Of a stretch of 64,000 nt of DNA, positions 37,841 to 47,046 are shown piece after piece. How positions within the stretch are numbered: position 1 is the first letter of the stretch; each line of letters starts with the position of its first letter. Made by a program: the position numbers and the translations under genes. The notes beneath the pieces are model-generated. The model was not told the origin of the DNA and made no database searches. It saw nothing but the letters and a program-made list of their open reading frames with translations. Origin of the DNA: Acidobacteriota bacterium (GTDB taxonomy: Bacteria; Acidobacteriota; Terriglobia; Acidiferrales; UBA7541); NCBI GenBank assembly GCA_003224085.1, contig QHYK01000040.1, positions 1 through 64,000 of the forward strand. Direction: 5' to 3'.

Positions 37841-37856
37841 TGTTTCACGTGAAACA
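37841..37856. other. parS: ParB-binding centromere site
   Basis: TGTTTCACGTGAAACA is a perfect 16-base palindrome identical to the consensus bacterial parS (Bacillus-type TGTTNCACGTGAAACA). It lies in a gap between divergent genes and about 17.3 kb from the dnaA start, as expected for an origin-proximal site. ParA and ParB genes are not in this window. I saw no second perfect copy. Confidence 0.88.
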
Positions 37857-37927
37857 TTCTTGCTTTGCCGCTTTTGGGTGCATAAACTGCCCCCCGCTCG
37901 AAAAATCTCCCGCCCCCGGAGTGGTTC

Positions 37928-38844
37928 ATGCGAAAAGTGGTGCTCCCGGCTTTCTGCATGTTGGCGTTGACTCGGGCTGTGGCCTTCGCGTTGCCTGGCC
38001 CAGGCAGCGTCCAAGCTCGCTCCGGAAGTGCGCGCGTTCGTGAAGGAAGATGCCCGGCGCTGCCGTGAAGACGGCGCACCGCATGGAATCAAACTGACCG
38101 GGCATCTCTGCTCCATCGGCTTCCGGGGAGGCCGCTCTCGCTGGGCATTGATGATCTCGAGCACGGGCTGGTGGTCGATACGGAATTTCTCGCGGAGAAG
38201 AAACCGGGAGCATGCCCCAACACGGCAGCGGCAAATAAAGCTTTGCTGATGCTGGAGGTCACCAGCGGGCCGATTCACGAAACGATTCGCGATCTGGTGG
38301 CGCATCATGTTGCGGTCACGTCTACGCTCCCCGTGTTTGAGACTTTCGTGCCCAACCGCGCGCCGCTGGACGCACGGATTCTCGACGCCATGCTCCCCGA
38401 CGCGCGCATTTGAGAAGGCGCGCGCTGATTTCCGACGGCGCCGCCAAATCGGATTGGCCGGCGCTTTTCAAGAAAGAGCTGGAATTCGAACGCGAGTTCG
38501 TGAAACAGGGCGGCTTGCTCCTGGCCGGACTCGATCCCACGGGTTACGGAGGGGTGATTGCAGGATTCCGCGACCAGCGCGAAGTGGAGTTGCTCGTTGA
38601 GGCCGGGTTCACTCCAGTGGAAGCGATCCACATGGCCACTTCGAATGGCGCGGAATTTCTGGGCGAACAGGATAAAATCGGCACTCTGGTGGTCGGCAAG
38701 CAGGCCGACCTGGTTGTGATCAACGGGGATCCCTCCGGGAATATTGCGGACATCGAAAAGGTAGAAATAGTTTTTAAGGATGGAATTGGGTACGATTCGG
38801 CGAAGCTTATCGAATCGGTCGGGGGCCTGGTCGGACTTCGCTAA
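37928..38844 (+). pseudogene. Decayed amidohydrolase gene
   Basis: An ATG at 37928 opens a signal-peptide-like start (MRKVVLPAFCMLALTRAVAF). The body then continues in three different frames. GIKLTGHLCSIGFR lies in one frame near 38080-38130. LGIDDLEHGLVVDTEF and VTSTLPVFETFVPNRAPLD lie in a second, up to about 38410. KKELEFEREFVKQGG, LVEAGFTPVEAI and GKQADLVVINGDPS lie in a third, to the stop at 38844. The N-terminal half of the amidohydrolase barrel, including HxH, is deleted. At least three frame changes make activity impossible. It was an exported imidazolonepropionase-like amidohydrolase. Confidence 0.8.
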
Positions 38845-39015
38845 CGCGACCGTCCGATGGAAGCCGCAACGAATTACAAGTAATTGGGTTAGACCGATGG
38901 AATGAGGTAGAGTCGAGACTTTGGTTGCATCTTGGTTTGGGGTGTTTGGATCCAAGCCGTCAACAGGGAAAAGCAGCAGACTTCCTTTGCGCTCCAAAAG
39001 GAGAGAATCGAATCC

Positions 39016-40101
39016 GTGACTCACGTTCCCGGAGTATACGCTGACGCAGTGCATCCCACGATTGCGGCTACGGCCACAGCGCTCCCGCCGCATACCATCA
39101 CGCGCGACGACGTGAAGTACTACATGGGCCGGGTCTTCAACATTTCCGAGCGGCGCCTGGAAGCCATGATGAGCATCGTGGACAACGCGCAGGTGCACAA
39201 ACGACATGCCATCTTTCCTATCGATTACACCATCGAACCGCGCGCGCTTTCGAAGACAAACAACGAATACATCGAACATGCGGTGAAACTTGGCCGCGAA
39301 GCCGCGGAGAAATGCCTGGAGCGCGCCGGGCTGAAGCCGGAAGAGATTGATCTGATCGTCACGGTTTCTTGCACCGGGTTCATGATTCCTTCGCTCGATG
39401 CGCATCTTATCCATCTGATGGGCTTCCGCCCGAACGTGCGGCGCATGCCTTTCACGGAATTAGGCTGCGCGGCGGGTGCCATGGCCTTGGGCCGCGCCGC
39501 GGACTACCTGAAGGCGCAACCTGGGGGAAACGTCCTGATCATCTCCGTGGAATTGCCTTCCCTCACGTTTCAGCGCAAAGACATTTCGCAGGCGAACCTG
39601 ATTTCTTCGATTTTGTTTGGCGACGGCGCCGCCGCAGCGATTGTTCGCGGGAATCCGGCGCCAGGACCGAAAATTTTGATCTCGGAGACTTACACCTTTC
39701 CCGATTCGCTTTTCGCCATGGGATTCGACCTCCGCGACTCCGGCTTCCACATTATTTTGGACAAAGAGGTTCCCGAGATGATTGGGGGAAAAATCCGGGG
39801 GCTGGTCGAAGGGTTTCTGGAGCGCAACGGACGGAAACGCGAAGAGATCAAGGGCTGGATCCTGCATCCCGGCGGAGCCCGCTTGCTCGGCAACGTCGAA
39901 ACGGAGCTAGGCCTGTGCAAGTGCGACACGCAGCCCTCCTGGGATATCCTCGGCAACGTCGGGAACCTTTCCAGCGCGACGATTCTTTTCATTCTTCAGG
40001 AATGGCTCGAAAAGCGTCCGCTGAAGACCGGGGAGTATGCACTCGCGGCTGCGTTTGGTCCGGGCTTCAGCGCTGAATTTCTCCTACTTCAATGGGCCTG
40101 A
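39016..40101 (+). CDS. Type III polyketide synthase (chalcone/stilbene synthase family)
   Basis: The product is 361 residues, starting at GTG 39016; AAGGAGAG lies about 11 bases upstream, and the open frame begins at 38932 without an ATG. The thiolase fold carries the Cys-His-Asn triad: Cys151 in FTELGCAAGA, His284 in GWILHPGGAR and Asn317 in GNVGNLSSAT. The enzyme condenses a fatty acyl-CoA (or similar) starter with malonyl-CoA to give alkylpyrones, alkylresorcinols or related phenolic lipids. The next gene, an ICMT-type methyltransferase, overlaps its end by 10 bases, as in Bacillus bpsA-bpsB. Product type is inferred from that pairing. Confidence 0.88.
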   Translation: MTHVPGVYADAVHPTIAATATALPPHTITRDDVKYYMGRVFNISERRLEAMMSIVDNAQVHKRHAIFPIDYTIEPRALSKTNNEYIEHAVKLGREAAEKCLERAGLKPEEIDLIVTVSCTGFMIPSLDAHLIHLMGFRPNVRRMPFTELGCAAGAMALGRAADYLKAQPGGNVLIISVELPSLTFQRKDISQANLISSILFGDGAAAAIVRGNPAPGPKILISETYTFPDSLFAMGFDLRDSGFHIILDKEVPEMIGGKIRGLVEGFLERNGRKREEIKGWILHPGGARLLGNVETELGLCKCDTQPSWDILGNVGNLSSATILFILQEWLEKRPLKTGEYALAAAFGPGFSAEFLLLQWA

Positions 40102-40664
40102 GCGTCTACCTGTACCTGGCCCTGCTAGCGGTGGTTGCGGTGCTGCGGCTTGTCGAGCTGGGCATTTCGCGGCGGAACCAACGACGCATGTTGACGCACG
40201 GGGCCGTGCGCGTCCCGGAACCGCATTTTAAATGGATGGTGGTCGTTCACACCGGCGTATTGGTCGGCGCGGCCCTTGAAGTTGTCCTCCTGCGTCGACC
40301 TTTTCTGCCCCTTCTGGCCGCGACGATGTTTGTGTTGTTTGTTGCGTCTAATCTAATGCGCTTCTGGGTAGTCCGAACGCTGGGAGAGCTGTGGACTGTG
40401 CAAGTGATGGACTCCACTCGAATTCGCGTGGTTACTACTGGGCCATTTCGTTTTGTGCGGCACCCGAATTACACCGGAGTGATCCTGGAAATGATATCGC
40501 TCCCGCTCCTTCACACTGCCTGGATTACCGCGCTCGTGACTTTACTGGCCTATGCCATTGCTTTGTCCATGCGCATCCGGGCGGAAGAGGGCGTACTCAT
40601 GGCCAATCCGGAGTACCGCGCGGCAATGGGCCAGAAAGCACGATTCCTGCCCGGACTGTTTTGA
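40092..40664 (+). CDS. ICMT-family membrane methyltransferase (BpsB/YpbQ-like)
   Basis: The product is 190 residues, an integral membrane protein with about five hydrophobic helices (MGLSVYLYLALLAVVAVL, VVVHTGVLVGAALEVVLL, LLAATMFVLFVASNLMRFW, ISLPLLHTAWITALVTLLAY). The isoprenylcysteine-carboxyl-methyltransferase signature is GPFRFVRHPNYTGVILE followed by RIRAEEGVLM. It would use S-adenosylmethionine to methylate the hydroxyl of the product of the adjacent polyketide synthase. It overlaps the PKS stop by 10 bases, implying translational coupling. Confidence 0.87.
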   Translation: MGLSVYLYLALLAVVAVLRLVELGISRRNQRRMLTHGAVRVPEPHFKWMVVVHTGVLVGAALEVVLLRRPFLPLLAATMFVLFVASNLMRFWVVRTLGELWTVQVMDSTRIRVVTTGPFRFVRHPNYTGVILEMISLPLLHTAWITALVTLLAYAIALSMRIRAEEGVLMANPEYRAAMGQKARFLPGLF

Positions 40665-40678
40665 AGAGGATCGTTCCA

Positions 40679-41566
40679 ATGCGCTCGCGAATCCTTAGTG
40701 CCCTCACGTTGCTCTTGCTGACAACGGCTCTGACGGATCCACAACCCTCGCCAGATTCATTAACCCCGACCCCTGCGTTCACCAATGTGCCGGAACTTTC
40801 TTCCGGTTTTCGCCTGCTCTACATTCAGAAGTTCCCCGAAGCCCGCGCCCAATTCGAAGAATGGGAAAAGCAGCACCCGGACGAGCCTTTTGGCCAGGCG
40901 GCCATTGCGGCAAGTTACCTCTTCGAAGAGTTTGACTTCCAGGGAGTGCTTACCAGCGACTTCTTCCTGAACGAAAAGAGATTTTTGCACGGAATCGAAG
41001 GCCAGCCTGACCCACAACGCATGAAGGGTTTCGACGAGGCCGTCCGAAAGGCACGGAGACTCGCGGCGGAGCGGCTGGAAAAGACTCCCTATGATCCCGA
41101 AGCCCTTTATGCCTTGACGCTTTGTGCGGGCATGGAATCTGATTCCGACATGATTCTCCGGAAACACAATCTGGATGCCTTGAAGCGCTTGAAAGAGGGA
41201 AACGCGCACGCGAAGGCGTTGCTCGCCGAGCGGCCCGATGCGTATGACGCCTACGTGGCTTTGGGCTCCGCCAATTACATCATCGGGAGCCTGTCGGTGG
41301 GTTTCCGCGCGATGCTGTGGTTTGGGGGAGTTCACGGCGACAAAAAACTGGGGATGGAACAGGTCAGCAAGACGGCGGAGAATGGCCGTTATTTGAAACC
41401 GTTCGCCAAGATTATGCTGGCGCTTGCGGCCCGCCGCGAAAAGCAAAACAAGCTGGCGCAAAAGCTTTTTCTTGAACTCCGCGAGGAATTTCCTGAGAGC
41501 CCGCGATACGCCGTCGAATACGCCAAGGCCATGGGCCGGCCGATCCCCGCCTCGATGCACCCGTGA
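40679..41566 (+). CDS. Exported TPR-type protein in the PKS operon
   Basis: The product is 295 residues. A signal peptide (MRSRILSALTLLLLTTALTDPQP) precedes helical repeats (FRLLYIQKFPEARAQFEEWEK, AAIAASYLFEEFDFQGVLTSD, DEAVRKARRLAAERLEKTPYD, LKEGNAHAKALLAERPDAYD, KLAQKLFLELREEFPESPRY). It starts 14 bases after the methyltransferase stop with GAGGA upstream, so it is probably the third gene of the operon. A scaffold or lipid-carrier role is possible but unproven. Confidence 0.7.
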   Translation: MRSRILSALTLLLLTTALTDPQPSPDSLTPTPAFTNVPELSSGFRLLYIQKFPEARAQFEEWEKQHPDEPFGQAAIAASYLFEEFDFQGVLTSDFFLNEKRFLHGIEGQPDPQRMKGFDEAVRKARRLAAERLEKTPYDPEALYALTLCAGMESDSDMILRKHNLDALKRLKEGNAHAKALLAERPDAYDAYVALGSANYIIGSLSVGFRAMLWFGGVHGDKKLGMEQVSKTAENGRYLKPFAKIMLALAARREKQNKLAQKLFLELREEFPESPRYAVEYAKAMGRPIPASMHP

Positions 41567-41971
41567 AGCCGTTTGGTTTACGGGCAACCGCGTATTTTCA
41601 CTATTTGTGACGCTCGTCTGACGGGGATTCCCACGCAGAACAGCTCCCTGGCCCTCCGCAGAAAGCCGCTAAACCTCCTAATTTCAAGCAACGGGCGTCG
41701 CGGTGATGGTGGCTTATGACTTGCACCTTGACCACCCCCCTAGGCCGATTATTGACGCGAAACTTTCCCCGGATTCCTCCGCGCTGGGAAAAAGGGGCCG
41801 AGATTCGTTCGCATGGTCATCAGAAACTCGACGTTAAGTCTTGTGGAATCAATAGGTCTCGGGATCGAGTTTCAGGGTCACATAACCGCCCCGAAAGGGG
41901 CGCGGCAGCTGCTAGAATCTCGCTCTCAACGGGGTGATTTCTCCGCGATCACCTGTGCAAGGCGGTGAAAC
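41567..41971. other. Intergenic stretch with a small hairpin
   Basis: No supported gene. CGCCCC, GAAA, GGGGCG at 41887-41902 forms a 6-bp tetraloop hairpin. The promoter of the SDR gene at 41972 should lie here. The stretch shows no further structure that I could name. Confidence 0.45.
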
Positions 41972-42826
41972 GTGTTTCAACGCGAGCTGCTCAAGGGCCG
42001 GGCTATCTTTCTCACGGGCGGCGGCACGGGCCTCGGCCGTTCCATGGCGCTGCGTTTTTCCGAGTTGGGGGCGCGCTTGTTTCTCGTGGGCCGGCGCGAA
42101 GATCCGCTGCGCGAGACCTGCCAAGAGATTCTCAGGCTTGGCGGCGCCGCTGCTTATGTCACGTGTGACGTTCGCGACTACGCTGCCGTCGAAGCTGCGG
42201 CAGAGCGGGCGGAGCAGCAGTTCGGCGAAATCAATGTGCTTGTCAACAACGCCGCCGGGAATTTCATCGCGCCTACGGAAAAGCTCTCTGCCAATGCCTT
42301 TAATGCGGTCGTGGGGATTGTGCTGAATGGTTCCTTTCATTGCACGCAAGCTTTTGCAAAGCGTTGGATTTCGCGAAAGCTCGGCGGGAACGTGCTGAAC
42401 ATCGTGACCACGTATGCGGCGGCCAACTGCGGCTCGGGTTTTGTCGTGCCCTCCGCGTGCGCCAAGGCGGGAGTCCTGGCGTTAACCACATCGCTTGCCG
42501 TGGAGTGGGCCAAGTATCACATTCGAATCAACGCCATCGCCCCTGGACCTTTTCCCACGGAGGGGGCGTGGTCACGCCTGATGCCTTCGAAGCAATTCGA
42601 GGAACACAGCAGAGAAAAACATCCGATGAAGCGTTTCGGCCGCCCGGAAGAACTGGCCAACCTCGCCGCGTTTCTCCTCAGCGACATGGCCGAGTACATC
42701 AACGGCGAATGCGTGGTGATTGATGGAGGACAGTGGCTGCGCGGCGCGGGGGAATTCAACGAACTGACGCTCATGCCCGAAAGCGCGTGGGAAGCGATGG
42801 AGGCTGCGCGGCAGAAAAAATCCTAG
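41972..42826 (+). CDS. SDR oxidoreductase, 2,4-dienoyl-CoA reductase-like
   Basis: The product is 284 residues, start GTG 41972 with AGGCGG upstream. The NADP site is LTGGGTGLGRSM with the later NNAAGNFIAPTEKLSANAF; the C-terminal part has INAIAPGPFPTEG. The usual YxxxK is replaced by SACAK, as in 2,4-dienoyl-CoA reductases, which use Tyr elsewhere and conserve the Lys. It would reduce polyunsaturated enoyl-CoA during beta-oxidation. The gene is unlinked to other beta-oxidation genes here. Confidence 0.78.
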   Translation: MFQRELLKGRAIFLTGGGTGLGRSMALRFSELGARLFLVGRREDPLRETCQEILRLGGAAAYVTCDVRDYAAVEAAAERAEQQFGEINVLVNNAAGNFIAPTEKLSANAFNAVVGIVLNGSFHCTQAFAKRWISRKLGGNVLNIVTTYAAANCGSGFVVPSACAKAGVLALTTSLAVEWAKYHIRINAIAPGPFPTEGAWSRLMPSKQFEEHSREKHPMKRFGRPEELANLAAFLLSDMAEYINGECVVIDGGQWLRGAGEFNELTLMPESAWEAMEAARQKKS

Positions 42827-42937
42827 TGTGCGGCGCCTCGGCTTTGTTGCAAGACCCCGCTTTCAAGAACCGGGTCATCCGAGGACGCGCCGTTGGCGGC
42901 CCGATCATTGATTCCGGCTGTCAGAATGACACCTTCC

Positions 42938-44332
42938 CTACTGGGGGAGAGCGCGCTTGCGCAGCTCCACGCGCAGTCTCGCTTGGCCGATGGGTTGACC
43001 ATTTGCTTCCCCGCCGACGGTGACGTCCTGGGGTTCCGTTTTCTTAGGCGTTTTTTCAGCAGGATTTTCATCCGGGGCGGGCAGACTGACTTCCACTTGC
43101 GCGGCAGCGGTCTGTTTCGCGGCCACCATGAACTTCCCCGTGCCGTTCTCCACGGTCCATCCGGCCGGAAGCGTCGCCGAGAGCGTGATTTCCTGTGCCT
43201 TTGCGGTGCGGTTGTGAATCCACAGCGGAATCACCAGCGTCCCATGGCCCTGCAAAGCGATCTCCGGCGGCTCGGGATGCGGCAAATTTGTAAGCCCGTG
43301 CGCGCGGCGAAAGTCCGCATAGAAGCTCCAGGGGCCCGCCAACTCAAGGAATAAGTCCGGATGTGCGGGTTCCGGCGTGATTTCCGGGCGCGCGTAGGGA
43401 ATCGCACCCGGGGCGATACGTTCAAAAATATCCCCCGTTACGCTGCCTCCTACCAAAGACTTGCCGAGCACATAGTGCTGATCTTCTGCCCAGCCGTCTT
43501 CCGGCGTGGCCATTTTTTCGATTTGCGCTTCATCCATTTGCGCGATCTTATCGAGATAGGATTTGGCTTGCGTCTGGTGAGCGCGAAAAGCGTCGAGCGC
43601 CATCCGCCAATAGGGTTTCTGGCTCAGCTTCGAAATTTCTTTCACCGAGTACGTTGGACCCTTGCCCCGAAAAATGTCTTCGCGCTCGGCGTCTGCAAAG
43701 TAATAAATCTTCTTGACCTGCCAAGGTCTAAGATTTTCCAGGGGGAGGCGTTTCATGGGTCCGGCCAGCTGCTCGGGAAACACGACCGGATCCCCAGCGA
43801 GATCGAAGGCCTCCGTTGCCAGCACGCCACAAGCCTGATGGTCGCCGTGATCCTCGCCAATGAAAGTGCCGGGCAAAAAAGTAAGGATGACTTCCGGCCG
43901 CGTCAATCGCACCAGCCGAACGAGTTCTTCCAGGGTTTCTGCATGATCCCAATGTGCCAGCGATAGCAACACATTCTGGGAAGCGGTGTCTTTTCCGCTG
44001 AGAAACCAGACATTGTTTATGCCAAGCGTCGTCAAGGCGCTCCGGGCTTCAATCTCGCGGACGGCGCCGAGCGCTGCCGCCTGTTCCGCCCCCGCCTGGT
44101 TCTCTCCGCTGCTGCCGCGGGTGGTAAATATGACGGCAATGCGCCGGTGTTCATCGAGAGCCCGCGCCAAGTAAGCCGTAACGGCGGCTTCGTCATCGGG
44201 ATGCGCTACCACCACCAGGATGTCCGTCTTGTAGCGTTCGTCGGCTTGCGGCAGTGGTTTGGGCTCCTGCGCATGCGCTGGCAACAGCGTGGTTAGAAAC
44301 ACGGTTAGCAATCTTCCAGCGAATCGAAGCAT
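42938..44332 (-). CDS. Exported PIG-L-family deacetylase with C-terminal NEW3-like domain
   Basis: The product is 464 residues. A signal peptide (MLRFAGRLLTVFLTTLLPAHAQ) precedes a LmbE/PIG-L zinc domain: AHPDDE (His44, Asp46, Asp47) and later GEDHGDHQAC. Residues after about 350 form a beta-rich segment (ITLSATLPAGWTVENGTGKF) like NEW3 domains of glycosidases. The family deacetylates GlcNAc-containing glycans or glycolipids, here probably in the periplasm. ATG 44332 is chosen from the signal peptide; the open frame to 44500 is not supported. Confidence 0.82.
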   Translation of the reverse strand: MLRFAGRLLTVFLTTLLPAHAQEPKPLPQADERYKTDILVVVAHPDDEAAVTAYLARALDEHRRIAVIFTTRGSSGENQAGAEQAAALGAVREIEARSALTTLGINNVWFLSGKDTASQNVLLSLAHWDHAETLEELVRLVRLTRPEVILTFLPGTFIGEDHGDHQACGVLATEAFDLAGDPVVFPEQLAGPMKRLPLENLRPWQVKKIYYFADAEREDIFRGKGPTYSVKEISKLSQKPYWRMALDAFRAHQTQAKSYLDKIAQMDEAQIEKMATPEDGWAEDQHYVLGKSLVGGSVTGDIFERIAPGAIPYARPEITPEPAHPDLFLELAGPWSFYADFRRAHGLTNLPHPEPPEIALQGHGTLVIPLWIHNRTAKAQEITLSATLPAGWTVENGTGKFMVAAKQTAAAQVEVSLPAPDENPAEKTPKKTEPQDVTVGGEANGQPIGQARLRVELRKRALPQ

Positions 44333-44614
44333 CCGTGGTTGCTTTGATTTAATGTTCAATTTCGGAGTTTCGGCAAAGGTTAACGCCCGCCAGACCCCAG
44401 CCAATCTCAATGGATGCGGCATTAAGGCTTGAGGGTACTTTGCGCCAATGTGCCTGAACGCTTGAGAACTGCTGGCGGGCCTTTTGCCGAGCGCTCGCAA
44501 TTGTGGTTATCGGCACACGGGCATCAGTAGAGACGTCATGGCCTTCTCGCACGCAGGGTAAAAGTAGACTTGCGCGGTCTTGCGGCTGGAACTCAAGAAT
44601 TGTCCTAGCGCGGT

Positions 44615-46183
44615 TTAATTGAGGCGAAATTTCACGGTCACAGTGAGATGCATGGCCACCGCCTGCCCATCCAATCGCGCGGGTTCGTACTTCCACTGCC
44701 GCACCGTTTCGAGCGCAGCTTGTTGCAGCAGAACCGGACCAGAGATCAATTTCACGCTCGTAACCTTGCCGGTCGCATCAATTAGCGCGTCCACGACCAC
44801 ATCTCCACTCACTCGGGTGGATTTTGCCGCCCCAGGATAAACGGGAGGCGCCGACCGAATCAAGCGCGCGGGCTGAACGATACCGCCTACGGGCAGCTCC
44901 ACAGGAGGGGGCGCAGGCTGGTTGGCGAGCAGATTTCCCATTGGATCCCGCGGCGCAGCCGCTGACTCACTCTGAATCGCGGGAGCCTCGGCCGCAAGAC
45001 TGCTCGATTCAGAGTCATTGTCCGCGGGGCGATTAAGATTGGGAGCAATCAGCGTGAATGTGCGTGGAGCCGGTACTCTTTCGGCTGAGGTTGCCTCCGT
45101 TTGTTGAGTTGTTCTTGTTGTGGAAAACGTCGGAGACTCTGTGTTATGGAAAACATTTCGATTGTCTCCGTTTCCGGAACCCTTACGAACAAACCACAAT
45201 CTCCAGCGCCTGCCGTTGACGTCCTGCACCTCTACCTGAAATGCCGGTGCGGTTTCTGCCGAGGGAGCCACGGAAGAAACCGCAGGGGGAACCGGGGAGG
45301 AAGGAGAAGCTAAGGAAGGGAGATCAACGACCCCGCCCGGTTCGGCTGCGACTACTGCCGGATCGGTCGGACGTTTTACGGCCTCGGCCCGATGAGCCGC
45401 ACGAGCCAAGAAAATTCTTACCCCGGCGGTCACGCTAAAGGCCGCGAGGCATCCCGATACTACGAGAAACGTTAGGCGCGCCACTGGGGTATGTTGTTGC
45501 GGAAGACCCTTGGGCTGCGGCTGCCATAGAACTACCTCGCTTTGGTCGCGCAACGCAGGGGCCTCTGGCGTCTCCGGAGCTACGATATCGGTTGAAATAC
45601 TTGTTAACGGCAATTCCGGCTCAGCTGCTTGAGCGGGAGATTCCGAACTAGCAACTTCGGTCAGGGCCTTTTCCGTTTCCGCCATATCTAGACTCTGAGG
45701 TGCAGGCGCCGAAGGTGTCGGGGAAGCGGGCAACTCCAATAGTGTGGGGGGCCCTTCCGGCTTGACTTTCGCCCTGTTTGAGCTTGCGTTCGCGGAAGTT
45801 TCAACAGACAGCCACTGCCGGATTTGCTGCCGGCTTTTATCGGCCAGGTCGACGAATTGCGCTCCCGCTTCTCGTTCGAAGTCGCGGAGCCACAGGATTT
45901 CACCTCGTGCTTCGAACGACTCGGCCAGAACACTGGCGTCATGCGGCAACGGCATGCAGCCCATGACTTCAAACGTGAAGTTGACCTGCTCGCGCAGGGA
46001 TGGCGGCTTGGAAAACTCAAAAGCCATGCCGTTCTCGCTGATGTTGACGAGCCTGCCCCAACTGTCTTCGCCAAAAAAAGCGAGTACCACGCAGTGGCTG
46101 AGCCTTTGCCTGGGAGTACCGCGCCGCTCCTCCGGTTTTGCGCTTTCATTCGAAATTGCTGGAGAAATAGAGGACATGGTCAC
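44615..46183 (-). CDS. PilZ-TonB fusion protein
   Basis: The product is 522 residues. A PilZ domain occupies about 15-127 with both c-di-GMP motifs intact: RxxxR (Arg21-Gly-Thr-Pro-Arg25) and NxSxxG (NISENG, 47-52). A Pro/Glu-rich linker, one membrane helix (about 236-259, LTFLVVSGCLAAFSVTAG), a long Pro/Ser-rich spacer and a TonB C-terminal domain (about 434-522, ARLIRSAPPVYPGAAKS, GKVTSVKLISGPVLLQQA, LETVRQWKYEPARLDGQ) follow. This predicts cytoplasmic c-di-GMP binding joined to a periplasmic TonB energy-transfer end. The GTG start at 46183 has AGGAG 7 bases upstream; ATG 46177 is an alternative. A second protein of the same design is at 59931. Confidence 0.85.
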   Translation of the reverse strand: MTMSSISPAISNESAKPEERRGTPRQRLSHCVVLAFFGEDSWGRLVNISENGMAFEFSKPPSLREQVNFTFEVMGCMPLPHDASVLAESFEARGEILWLRDFEREAGAQFVDLADKSRQQIRQWLSVETSANASSNRAKVKPEGPPTLLELPASPTPSAPAPQSLDMAETEKALTEVASSESPAQAAEPELPLTSISTDIVAPETPEAPALRDQSEVVLWQPQPKGLPQQHTPVARLTFLVVSGCLAAFSVTAGVRIFLARAAHRAEAVKRPTDPAVVAAEPGGVVDLPSLASPSSPVPPAVSSVAPSAETAPAFQVEVQDVNGRRWRLWFVRKGSGNGDNRNVFHNTESPTFSTTRTTQQTEATSAERVPAPRTFTLIAPNLNRPADNDSESSSLAAEAPAIQSESAAAPRDPMGNLLANQPAPPPVELPVGGIVQPARLIRSAPPVYPGAAKSTRVSGDVVVDALIDATGKVTSVKLISGPVLLQQAALETVRQWKYEPARLDGQAVAMHLTVTVKFRLN

Positions 46184-46223
46184 TGGGCAACTCCTGCTTC
46201 GTTCTCACTTAGAGCGGGATGCA

Positions 46224-46781
46224 TCACCCACTCGCTTGCGGCGAATCTTGAAGCTGGTCCCAGCCACTGGGGAGTTCCAGCTGCCGATGGCTGGTCTGAT
46301 CGAAGAGGACGAATTCCCCGACATTCTCGAGCCGTTGCTTCACGAAATTCCTCATCTTGTCGAGGAAAGCCGAGTCATCTTCGTTTGGCCAGTTGAAGGG
46401 CTGGCTGATTTCAATGGCGAGACGCCCGTGCTGCCGGGCGGGCAGGAACACCGGATAGCTGAGCCGAATCGGTTGTTCCTGACTGAAGCTGCCGTCGGAT
46501 TTTAGCCGGCTCAGAATCACCAGGCCCGGGCCGTCGGTGAGGCGATAGTCCGAATCTGTGTTGTTCTCTAAATCATAAGAAATGATCAGAGAAGACCGCG
46601 TCTTGTCGATCTCCCTGAGCTGTGTGCCGATGTACCCCGCGCTGATTGTTCCTTCGTTCCAGGTTGGGCGCTGTTCGCGATGCGAGCGCTTGAGTAAGGA
46701 ACCCGCGTCCGTAAAATAGCTTAGCGCGAGCAGCGCCACTCCCGCGGACCCCACAACCCAGAGTGTATCTTTCCAAGACAC
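46224..46781 (-). CDS. Hypothetical single-pass membrane protein
   Basis: The product is 185 residues from a GTG at 46781, which has GGGAG 6 bases upstream. It begins VSWKDTLWVVGSAGVALLALSYF, a membrane anchor, and continues with a beta-rich exported domain (YDLENNTDSDYRL, FLPARQHGRLAIEISQPFNW, VGEFVLFDQTSHRQLELPSGW). I do not recognise the family. Earlier in-frame starts exist (ATG 46826, GTG 46856) but have no ribosome-binding site. It lies just upstream of the PilZ-TonB gene on the same strand and may share its transcript. Confidence 0.6.
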   Translation of the reverse strand: MSWKDTLWVVGSAGVALLALSYFTDAGSLLKRSHREQRPTWNEGTISAGYIGTQLREIDKTRSSLIISYDLENNTDSDYRLTDGPGLVILSRLKSDGSFSQEQPIRLSYPVFLPARQHGRLAIEISQPFNWPNEDDSAFLDKMRNFVKQRLENVGEFVLFDQTSHRQLELPSGWDQLQDSPQASG

Positions 46782-47046
46782 CCTGCTCTCCCTTCGGGGC
46801 TGGGAAGCTCCAATCGCCCACCCCATTATTACATAGTTTCGCCTGTTGGCTATCACCCCCGCCGGGGAGGGGCAAGCAGGGGAAGACCCTAACTTGGATG
46901 AGGGTCTACGGTGTACGTTCCTCCAGCAGATTTGAAGCAGATTTGTGGGGGGGCGCAGCCCACAGTCTTATGCTCGTTTTAAGGTGGCATGGAATCCCGG
47001 GGTGCCGGGAATGCTTCCAATATCTTAATCCCCGCAGCCGCCGCTC

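Noticed and set aside
39016-40101. FabH (KAS III) for the PKS gene
   Set aside because: The GNVGNLSSATILF and GWILHPGG patterns, together with the ICMT partner, fit chalcone/stilbene synthases.
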